From: Acanthochromis polyacanthus
Lineage: Eukaryota > Chordata > Actinopteri > Pomacentridae
Assembly: GCF_021347895.1 (NCBI RefSeq)
Contig: NC_067117.1
Coordinates: 36,896,067-36,960,066 of the forward strand
DNA: 64,000 nt
Direction: 5' to 3'
In this document: positions 36,258 through 45,300 of the stretch, piece by piece
How positions within the stretch are numbered: position 1 is the stretch's first letter
How the letters are laid out: the number at the start of each line of letters is the position of its first letter
Program-made: the position numbers and the translations under genes
The notes under the pieces: model-generated
What the model saw: only the letters and a program-made list of their open reading frames with translations
What the model was told of the DNA's origin: nothing
Database searches by the model: none

Positions 36258-36992
36258 CATATTCTGTTAATGACATTGTGCTGCAACCTCAGACTGGGAT
36301 TAGTCATTTGAATTTCTTTTAGGATTTCCCAGTGTGATTGGATGCATAGATGCACACACATCCCCATCACAGCTCCCTCACATCATGAATAGGAAGTCCA
36401 TTCACAGCATAAATGTGCAGGTAGGCTACAGGTAGACTGACTACGGTTTCTAAATGTTAAAGACTGCATCATAGTTCAACATCTGTCATTCTCTGCACTG
36501 TCCAGATCATATGTGATGCTGCATACATCATTTCTAATGTGGAGGCCAAGTGGTCTGGGTCTGGTCATGACTCCAGGATTTATGGAGAGTCCAACCTGAG
36601 CAACAGACTGCAGCATGGTCAGCAGCCTAAAGATTTTCACAATGTAATTCTCTTGTCTCCCTCCTTTAATATAGTCTGATGTATCCACTATACATTACAG
36701 GAGAGTTTGACGGCCGTCTGCTGGGTGACAGGGGTTACCATGCCAACCCAGGCTGACGACCTCATACCCTCAGGGCCCTGAGAGGGCCTGTGATATTACT
36801 GTGGCATGTGTTGTTCTTCATAATATTACTATTAGAGGAGAGCAACACCCTGCCCTACAAACTGAAGACCCAGATGATGACCCCATCCACCTGCAGCTAT
36901 CCAGGACAGCAGAGCAGTCAGAGACACCATATGCAATAATCACTTTAGAGTTTAAGTCACCATCATCACCACCACAGCAAATAAAGACATGA
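36258..36992 (+). pseudogene. HARBI1-like transposase remnant of copy C
   Basis: Translating + in pieces gives FPSVIGCIDAHT, NRKSIHSINVQ, ICDAAYIISNVEAKW, SGHDSRIYGESNLS and FDGRLLGDRGYHANPG followed by a stop. After a small deletion MACVVLHNI and the acidic tail to TGA follow (36801-36992). These are successive blocks of the DDE_4 catalytic domain of PIF/Harbinger transposases. Stops and frame changes make it a pseudogene. The upstream part of the enzyme is not recognisable in 25624-26378. Confidence 0.78.
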
Positions 36993-37630
36993 TACACATT
37001 TCATTTGGTCTTCTTTATTTCCTACAAATAAAGAGATAGTTCAGTTAATGTTCCAATAGTTAACATAATTCACCTGTGACCATCACCCATCTCTAACTTG
37101 TGCTCCAGTATTTCAATTTCCAAAACTGCCCTCCTCATCTGTTTTTTTTTCTCTCAGCAAATGCAGTTTGTAAATCCGTTTTACTGATAACTGGGAATAC
37201 ATAGAGGACATTAAATTATACAGTTGCACATGAATTCCACGGAATGAACCTCTGGTGTTTCCTGAACATACAGCTCACTGCAGTGGGAGTTGAGGGACCA
37301 TCCTGCTGCTGTCCAGCCATGCTCTGTTAAAAAAAAGATGAGAATGTGCAATACTTCAGTGCAGGATAAATGTCACACTCTATATTCCACCCAAAATGTG
37401 AATGGGAAGAGAACTATCAGTAACATACCTCTATATGCCTTTCTGGATACTCTCTGTAAAGGCAGCAGACACAGTTTCATCCTCTTCATCCTAGATCAGT
37501 GACATGTTTCAGTACACTTAAACTACCATTTGGATAAATCTTTGGAGTGTTGCCTACTTACAGTTACAAGGTCTGTGGTGTGAAGGAGCCAAAAGACAAA
37601 AAAGACACAAAAGAGAACTAAATATATATA

Positions 37631-37851
37631 TCATGGTAGAGACTGCGATTTGGTAGAATTGGAGTCTCTACCAGTAGAGATTGCGATCGCAATCTCTACC
37701 AGTAGAAACTCCAATCCTACCAGTAGAGATTTGTCAGGGCTAAGGTTAGACTTTTAAGGTTAGGGTCAAGGGTCAGGGCAGGGGTCAGATTTAAAGTTCC
37801 ATCTCTACTGGTAGAGACTCCAATTCTACCAAATCGCAGTCTCTACCCTGA
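37631..37851. mobile_element. 221-bp MITE with 51-bp inverted repeats
   Basis: Arms 37631-37681 and 37801-37851 are complementary over 51 bp with one mismatch, starting TCATGGTAGAGACTGCG on one side and TCAGGGTAGAGACTGCG on the other. The unit GGTAGAGA/TCTCTACC recurs several times inside the arms. Next to the left arm lies a perfect 26-bp palindrome centred on GCGATCGC (37674-37699). The element sits in a TATATA run, so a TA duplication cannot be told from background. No ORF; family unknown to me. Confidence 0.75.
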
Positions 37852-38049
37852 CATATATATGTCTATGTGCTAAGCTGACTGCCATGCTAAATACTGGAGC
37901 TATGTCAAAAATTCATTTCTCCATCACTCACACGTATGAAATGACATATGAAAACAGACCCCAGGTTGAAAAAAAAACGAAGTTCCCCTTTAAGGCGAAG
38001 TGCGTCTCAAGTGATTTTTAATTTTCTATGTTAGTATTTTTTAAATGTC

Positions 38050-38094
38050 AGCGCTGGTCAATCATGTTATACTGTAACATGATTGGCCAGCGCT
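38050..38094. promoter_or_regulatory. 20-bp inverted repeat with CCAAT boxes, promoter-like
   Basis: Arms 38050-38069 and 38075-38094 match with one mismatch around a 5-nt loop. Each arm carries an AGCGCTGG block next to a CAATCATG block, so the right arm contains ATTGGCC and the left an opposed CAAT. This lies about 90-130 bp before a consensus splice donor (CTTGGTAAGT, GT at 38185) and upstream of the BEN-domain gene. It could be a core promoter element or a small relic palindrome. Confidence 0.35.
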
Positions 38095-38099
38095 ATCGT

Positions 38100-38184
38100 C
38101 ATGGCATAGTTCTAACCAACCAGTTTGAGCCCTCATAGAAGACGGGAGCTGGCGGTCTTTCATTTCATCACGAGGAAAAGCTTG
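38100..38184 (+). other. Possible untranslated first exon of the BEN-domain gene
   Basis: The sequence ends with a strong splice donor (AAGCTTG then GTAAGT) and is preceded by the palindromic CCAAT region. The first coding exon at 42149 begins with an acceptor and 8 nt of leader before its ATG, so an upstream non-coding exon must exist. This is the best nearby candidate. The start is arbitrary. Confidence 0.3.
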
Positions 38185-38597
38185 GTAAGTCGAAAATATG
38201 ATATGAATGATATTCAAGTCAACGTGAGTCAAAAGCATTAAACTTTAATATTATGATATACATGTTCAAGTCAAGTGAGTATGTGTAGCTAACACATTGG
38301 AAAGCTAGCGCCGTTACTGCTAATGTTCGTAAATATGGCTAATTAGCTAACTTGTTACCCGCCTCTGAGCTCCGCCACTTTGTGATTTAGATTACTGCAT
38401 CTTGTTTAGTTTGTCTTAATTTGAAGTTTGCTATGTGTGTGTTTTGCCTGTCAGTCCAGCCGGTATTTTTCTGTTGAGAATAGGGCTGAAACGATTGTAA
38501 TTTGATTACTAAAGAGTCTTTTTTTAAGGCCTCCTTTAAATCTGAACAACTGTACAGCACACTGTGTTTCGCACTTAGGGGTGGATACTGAAATGAG
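38185..38597. other. No gene seen
   Basis: AT-rich sequence, presumably intronic if the exon at 38100-38184 is real. The last 8 bases (38590-38597) are the target duplication of the hAT element that follows. Confidence 0.4.
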
Positions 38598-39228
38598 ACA
38601 CTGGTGTAGTCCAGGGTATACGGCGTATACCCACTTATTTTTCAGTTAGCATTGCGTATACCCACTTCTAATGCTCCCTGGTGCGCATCATTCAGTAATA
38701 TCTGTGTGCCAGGTAGCCCTCTTTTCCTTAGGGATGATGAAGCCATGAACAACCCTCCTCTGCCTGTAATTGGCTGGTACATGCTACCTTCACTGATTCG
38801 ATTGGTTAACTTTAGGGATGAGCCAATCAGAGGCAGAGTAGGGCGGGTCATACAGAGGAAAATTTTGCTAACACCTCTGTGGCACTCCAGTTGATTGACT
38901 GGTCTGCTTGAAAGATGCGCGGAAATGCAAGAAAGGCAGAATAAACACCTTTCAAGTGAGTGGCACGTATCGAGCGAACCTACTTTCATGGACGATATAA
39001 TTCTCACATAAGTTTTAAGGTGGTTTTCAAATGAATCATTGTTTTAAACTACTGGCAACACGACTGCACATTTCAAGGAGAGGATATTTTGTCGCCAGTG
39101 GTTAAACTGAGTGTCGGGCCGAGTCTGACTAACGTTTTGAAAGCTAACGTTATTCTAACGTAAGTCTGAAGCTAGCTAGATTGGGATAATGTGGGAAAAC
39201 CTCTAGGCTGGTAGTTGATTTTAAAGTA

Positions 39229-40231
39229 CCGTATTTTCACGACCAAAAGGCGCACCGTACCAAAAGGCGCAGTCTCAGTTATGTGTGCCATTACTGTATT
39301 TAACACACACATAAGGCGCACCTGATTATATGGCCAGGGTTTTATATACAATCCACGCCCACACTTCCCCCTTTAACGTTCTCATGGTGTCCTCTACTAC
39401 TTCGGCCTTACAACAACAACACACACACAAGCATACAAGTGTGCGTATTTAAAAATAGAGCGGGAGCAAAACTGAGTTTGGTTGTGCTTTATTTAAGTAT
39501 TGATTACAAAGTACTAACATTTTTTTAATCATCAATAGGCGCGGGCATGGTAAAACACACGGATAAAACAAGCACACAAGTGTGCGTATTTAAAAATAGA
39601 GCGGGAGCAAAACTGAGTTTGGTATTCACATTTTTTTTTTTTACCGGTAATCGTCATCAATCAAACCCATGGAAGTCCTCATCCTCTGTTTCTGAATTGA
39701 ACAGCTGCGCTAAACCTCCATCAAACATGCCAGGCTCACTTTCTTCACTGTCAGAGTCACTTTCCGTGCCGTGCGGCGCCTCGGAAATGATGCCGGCTTT
39801 TGCGAAAGCTCGAACAACAGTGCCAGCAGACACGTTAGCCCAAGCATCTACAATCCATTCGCAAACTGTGGCGTAACTCGCCCGGCGCTGCCTTCCACTC
39901 TTTGTGAAACTGTGGACTCCATCGGTCATCCATCGCTCCCACGCCGCCTTACTTTGAACGGCCGGTTCACACCGATGTCCAGCGGTTGGAGTTCCTTTGT
40001 CAGGCCTCCCGGAATGACAGCAGGCTCCGAGTTCATTTGCTTCACATCGGCTGTGAGATGGGCACGCATAGTCACAGATCAACAGCGACAGTGATGCGTG
40101 GAAAAAACCACCTGGTCTACGTCCGCCTTACAACAACAACACACACAGGATGCACTGCACCATAGGGCGCGCCGCACAATTTGAAGAAAATCTAAGACTG
40201 TTATGTGCGCCTTATGGTCGTGAAAATACGG
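39229..40231 (-). mobile_element. Pogo/Tigger-like element, internally deleted, 1003 bp
   Basis: The ends CCGTATTTTCACGACCA are inverted and flanked by TA (39227-39228, 40232-40233). This CCGTATTTTC...AAGGCGCAC end is typical of pogo-type elements. A direct duplication of about 55 bp, containing GTGTGCGTATTTAAAAATAG, occurs at about 39435-39485 and 39570-39622. Only the C-terminal part of a transposase remains. Confidence 0.85.
39657..40082 (-). pseudogene. Pogo-like transposase, C-terminal fragment
   Basis: The frame reads WERWMTDGVHSFTKSGRQRR then SYATVCEWIVDAWANVS, TVVRAFAKAGI and an acidic tail ending in DEDFHGFD. This is the typical C-terminus of pogo-group transposases, with the acidic tail and a stop at 39657. 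The catalytic DDE domain has been removed by an internal deletion, so the fragment is not a working enzyme. The upstream part of the ORF (Cys-rich) is probably joined noncoding sequence. Confidence 0.7.
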
Positions 40232-40494
40232 TAAGTAAAAACATAAGAATGGGGACAGGTAGTTTAAGATTCGACCTAAAACAATATTGAGGTTTTATTC
40301 ATGATGAAATATGAACAAGGATGCACTGTCAACTTCATATTTGAAGTATTTTATTTAAATAAATGTTCAAAAGTAACTGAAACACCATGTTTGCCTCATG
40401 ATAAATACATGTTACATTAATCTAGTTTGCTTGTGTGACCAGTAATAATTACAAACTGCTCCTAATCAAGCCATGATAATTTATAATAGTGGGC

Positions 40495-41199
40495 TGTCAC
40501 GGCGAGCGGGTGGACCCGAGCAGAAAGCCACACTACCAGGGCTGGCTGAATGCAAGTGATTTATTGTTCGGGGTGAAAATGGTGGCTCGGTGGGGGAAAA
40601 CCAGGGTGTAGGAGCGGGGGGTTCCGGGCAGGAGTGGGGGTCCAGGCAAGAGTGGGGGGGTCCAGGCAAGAGTGGGGGGGGGTCCAGGCAGGAGTGGGGG
40701 GGTCCAGGCAGGAGAAACCGGTGAAGGCTTGTCGGGGAGAGCCGGAGGGGAAGGAGGATGGCGGGGGATCCCGGACAGCTGACTGAGTAGAAACAGGAGA
40801 AAACAACGTTAGAAACACGGCGGAAACTCAAAACAGATCTTGTAGAGGCTAGAGAGCAAACTGAACTGAGTAGTTCTTGTTCAATACTCTGGCAGGGAGT
40901 GGAAGGCTGAGCCGGTACTTATTGTAGAGGTGAGTCATTAGTGTGATGGTTGTCAGCTGCCCGGGAGCCGTGGAGGTGGTTGATTGCCTGAGTGGAGTCA
41001 GCTGAGAAGCTGGACTCCACTCAGGCACCGAGCTGCAGGGGGAGAGACAGGGCAGAGGAGCAGATGGGAGACAGGCAGGACAGGCAGGGCAGAGGAACAG
41101 GAGAGGGGGAGAGAAGCATGAAAGGGAGGAAACAGATGGGGAAAAGGGTATTTGGGGATGTCAGGTGGGAAGGATGGGGGTGAGGAGGGAGCCCTGACA
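40495..41199. mobile_element. Solo-LTR-like insert, 705 bp
   Basis: The insert starts TGTCACGGCGAGCGGG and ends GGAGCCCTGACA (TG...CA, with TGTCA/TGACA inverted ends). It is flanked by the 5-bp duplication TGGGC (40490-40494, 41200-41204). It contains four to five tandem units of about 23 bp with GGTCCAGGCAGGAGTGGGG (about 40617-40715) and a strong hairpin at 40986-41026. No ORF of note. A solo LTR or a small TRIM-like element fits best. Confidence 0.7.
40617..40715. repeat. Short G-rich minisatellite
   Basis: About four to five units of 22-24 bp, each a variant of GTCCAGGCAAGAGTGGGGG with G runs of five to eight. Such runs could form G-quadruplexes on the + strand. It lies inside the 705-bp insert. 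Confidence 0.8.
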
Positions 41200-41406
41200 T
41201 GGGCAAGTAGAAATGACTGAATAAATTGAATAGAGTAGTCTTCTATGTCACTGTTTCTAAAACAGGGCGTTTTTCTGGACTAGTTAAAAAAAAGGTGAAA
41301 ATTAAGAGTATACCCACTTCTCCAGGAACCACTACACCACTGAAATGAGGTATTAAACGGCTGAATTAATGAAGACCAGAGTACTAATAAGCTTCAACAT
41401 TTAAGT

Positions 41407-41560
41407 TTTAATGTAATTTATATACTGCAGCACCTCTCCTCTGTCAGACAGACAGACAGACAGACAGACAGATAGATAGATAGATACTTTATTAATCTCC
41501 AAAGAGAAATTCACAGTCAGTGCAGCGCTCATAAAATACACACTTGCTGAGGAGGTCGGC
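41407..41560 (-). repeat. LINE 3' tail with (CAGA)n(GATA)n
   Basis: Minus-strand text GATTAATAAAGTATCTATC followed by a run of (TATC) and (TCTG) units (about 41444-41485 on +) is the 3' end of a Rex1/L2-type LINE. Only the last 80-100 bp of the element seem to be present, so it is a strongly 5'-truncated copy. Confidence 0.6.
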
Positions 41561-42148
41561 AAGTTTCTCTTACTGTTTAGTGTGTTGATTTTCTTCATCA
41601 GCATGATGTTTTATAAAATCAACCCAAAACCCAAATTCACTGCTGCATGTGGAGGAGACTTGTTGTTAATGACGGATTTTATAAAAAGAAAACACCTAAC
41701 GTGATGTAAATGACATGGACACCAACCAGGTGCACTTTATACAACTTTACACAACTTTATAAGGACTCCTTATTAAGGAGGCCTTTATATTAAACACGAA
41801 AGTGTGTTTCTGTCAGAAACTGTCAGATCTTCTCAGAGCAAAGTGAACTGGTGAAGGAGGGGAGGAGGGCAGATCATCACTAATCAATCTTTGTCCTGTC
41901 GGACTGCTAAAATAATAAAAAATACAAATGCTCAAACGATGTTCAAACGAATACATGTCTTTAGATTTATTAATTTTAACAATCATAATTATGGCTAACA
42001 TTACATGAAGACCTAAAATTCAGGATCCCAAAAAACTAAAACGTAACTGGTTATAAACTAACTCTCTTCATTGTTATTTTTCTCTTTCTGTCTAGTAGTA
42101 ATTTTTATATGACAGAAAAAGTACTAATATATTATTTATGTCTTCCAG

Positions 42149-42340
42149 GTTTGAAAATGTATGCATATGTGCGATACATTGCTGACAATGTCCGCGAGGC
42201 TGTGTGCACAAAAGAAATCGAAAATTTCCATCTCCGAAATCTGGATGACTTCCATGCCAAGAAGCGGTATAAAATCCTCTGGAGAAGGACCCCAGGGGAA
42301 AGCAGCTCTTATTATTATGGGCAAATTTTAAAATTGGCAG
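42149..42340 (+). CDS. BEN gene exon A (N-terminal module)
   Basis: Acceptor TCTTCCAG, 8 nt of leader, then ATG at 42157 and 61 full codons. It ends ...KLAG in phase 1 at donor GTAAAA. The N-terminus MYAYVRY matches the BEND5 start MYAFVRF in pattern, which supports this ATG. Confidence 0.78.
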
Positions 42341-45300
42341 GTAAAAATTCATTATGGCCTTACAAATTTTGCATCTTTGTCATGTTAGTCTTGATGAATT
42401 AAAGAGGACATGAAACAGTCAACTAAGTTGTGATAGTTTACTAAATGGACTTCCCCTCTAATTAACTATTATTTATTAAACATAATAAATGTAAGCATTC
42501 AAGAGAGAAAAAAGAAGCTCTGTTTTAGATTTCATAGTAAGTAAGTAATAAAGACAATGAGATGTTATTGGCTGAAAAGGACGCCAAAATCCAAAAATTA
42601 CAGGACAAAATAAGGAACTTTCTGAAGAGCTCAAGACAATACGAAGTCTGAACCTGCGCTTGCAAGAGCAGCTCCTCAGTACCCCAGGTTTCTTCTGTAA
42701 CACTTCTGGAGTAGTTACAGTATACTAGGACCAATGCTAGGTTCGACTACTGGAGCAGCGATAGAGGTCAGGTGCATTAATAACCACAGACCAGAGGATA
42801 AGTTTAAATTGCCGGCTTATTATTTTAGTGACAGACAGAAAACAGACAGTTGACATAAAAATTCAATATCACTTTACAAAAGAAAAGAAATATTTTCCCT
42901 TTTTATTCAAATGATTTAGTTTTCTTTTCCTTTTTTAGATTTAAACCTATTATTTGGCTTAAAAAGGATATTATTTTTTCAACCTAGGTTACTGTTTGTA
43001 TCGATTTCAAATTTCCTTCTTTAATCTGTTGAGTTAACTCAGTGTTTTTCTCAATAAAGTCTAGTTCTTTAGTTCAAGAGATATCGTTGAAAGTTTGATT
43101 CAACTCCCTTTATAGTGTCAACCATTACTTGTTTTGTTGTTTGTTCCAAACAAAAACATTTACAGCTCCAGTAATACCATCTCAGCGTTAAAACATATGG
43201 TTGATTCCACACACACAAAATAGAAAATGCACAAACTCAAAATAATCCAGCAAAAGGCTGAATAACCTGTATTTCACAAGTAAATGTCTTTATCCTTATA
43301 ACTGTACATCCTTTGATTGTCCCGAATGGTTAATCCAATGTCTGTGAGAATCCACTGCAGTTTGGCAGAGAGATATGGATCGATCCTACCAGTTCTTGAT
43401 GAAACCGCACAACGTCCAGCAGAAGGCGCTTGCTTCTGGGTGATGCACAGTTCAAGGAGTCCCTGGGCGGCTCGCCATCTTGTATCACATGTGGAATCCA
43501 ACTCCAGTATTCGCTCAGAATTTTCGGTCCAAACCTTAATGGCCAAGTCCCGTTCAGCAATGTATAAAATGTCACCCAGTCTCAGACCGGTAAAAAACAA
43601 AAATAACTCCCTCAGAGTACAAAAAACAACTTTGAATAGACTTTTTACTCGTTTCTTTCTCTATTTTCTTCTGTTTAAGCAGCAGCTCTGCATAGACTAT
43701 CTGCACATCTCCCTCCTTCAGAAGCAGGAAAAGACAAAACAACCCGTTTGGCTGTGGCAAGTCACATGAGTCGCGCTGCAACGCAACTCTTCAAAATAAG
43801 AGTCTAAACACATTTTTAACTGTTTTGTAAAAATAAAAATAAAAGTAACATGAATTTACACGTTTTAAATCCTAAATCGTCATGAAATATAGCATTGCTG
43901 ACAATCATAATGATTTTTTAACCAAGTTAATTTATTTATTGTCTATCACTTGTCACTTATTTATTTATCACACTTACAATGTATTTCTTATTGGCTGTTT
44001 TTATTAACAGGCTTTTATTTAGTGATGCTTTGCAACCCGGGGTTACACCCTCCCCGCTTAAATCTATGCAAGTCCCTTTGCATAATGCATAGTTTAGACT
44101 ACTTGAATCTCATGGACTTCAATAGAGTTAGTTACAGCTTCACTTAAACTCTGGAACAAAGACTGAACTATGCTGACAAGAGGATTTCCCAATTGAGGGT
44201 AGGTTAAGAGTTTGGGCTTTGTTCTCTCTCGAGAAGATCGTCTGACAGCTTGTTCTGTCTCAAAGTCATGTTCTTTGTTGTCATTGTTTACAGGTTGGTC
44301 TCCGTTCATTTCAATGTGAGGTTGACTCGTTTCCTCGCTTGAATCTGGTGCATTGTCCATCTTATCTTGTTGTGCTGTTTGCTGTCCCTCCTTTACAGAT
44401 TCAGGTGCATTCTCTGTTTCAACTGAGTTTGCCGTTTCCATCACGTTCATGCCCTCTGGAGCATTATCAGGCAATGTAGCATCATCAGGCTCACCACGGT
44501 CTTCCTCAAACCCAGGAGCTCCGTCCCGAACAGGTGCACCAACGTGACCAGCAGATCCTTCCAAACCAGTCTCTCCAGGAGCACCAGACAGTCCTGGGGG
44601 TCCAGCAGGTCCTGGCGCTTGAGCATTGTCTGATTTGGGTTGCTCAACAGCAGGGCTTGAATGAGGTTTGGGAGGAAGGACTACTTCATAAGTCTCAAAG
44701 GACCTCGAGATCTCTCTGGGAGGACTTGAAGGGTAATACAAAGGGTAGCTATCCTCTTCCTCAGAGTTGTACTCGGACTCAGGTTCGTCAGGATCAGCAA
44801 TGGGGTGTTGACGTGTGCTTGGCCGTCGTGGTTTTTCTTGGATTGCAGGAGGATTTTCAGGGACAGTTGGCAAGAACCTGCATGGTAACAAAAGGTCTCT
44901 GTGAAGAGTTCTGGTGGGACCATTTTGGTGCTCAGGTTTGACTGTATATACAGGTAGGTTGTCCTTTTGACTTATAACCACATAAACAATGGACTCCCAC
45001 TTATCAGCCAACTTGTGTTTACCCCTAATCCGAACATTCCTCACAAGCACACGATCGCCAACATCCAGGACAGATTCAGTTACATGTTTGTCATATCTGA
45101 TTTTATTCCGTTCAGCAACTTTAGCAGCATTTTTCGTAGCCAGTTGGTAACTCTCTTGGAGGTGAGATTTGAGGGCTTTGACGTACTGCGAGTGAGATTG
45201 TTGCTGACGATGGTTCACAGGGACATTGAAAGCAAGGTCTATTGGTAGTCTAGGCTGCCTACCAAACATTAACTCGTAAGGCGTAAACCCTGTACTTTCA

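Larger units (their letters stand above)
38598..41341. mobile_element. hAT element, 2744 bp, with two nested insertions
   Basis: The left end ACACTGGTGTAG and right end CTACACCACT are inverted. The 8-bp duplication GAAATGAG is perfect (38590-38597, 41342-41349). Both ends continue with related GTATACCCACTT text, about 40 bp in. Inside are a pogo-like element (39229-40231) and a 705-bp solo-LTR-like insert (40495-41199). The hAT's own sequence is then about 1 kb and has no intact transposase. A short ATG-led peptide MRGNARKAE near 38914 may be the transposase start. Confidence 0.88.

Noticed and set aside
37738..37800. Telomere-like TTAGGG text in the 221-bp MITE
   Set aside because: Only two imperfect GGTTAG/TTAGGG words occur, not a tandem array.
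40617..40715. Regularly spaced repeats resembling a CRISPR array
   Set aside because: Units are contiguous G-rich tandem repeats without unique spacers, in a vertebrate genome and inside a retroelement.
43317..43769. 150-aa ORF in the left LTR, repeated at 51255-51707
   Set aside because: The duplicate simply reflects the two LTRs; it is antisense to the element and has no recognisable domain. I did not treat it as a gene.
44534..44941. 135-aa + ORF opposite the Pol tail
   Set aside because: Shadow of the intact Pol frame; no motif.
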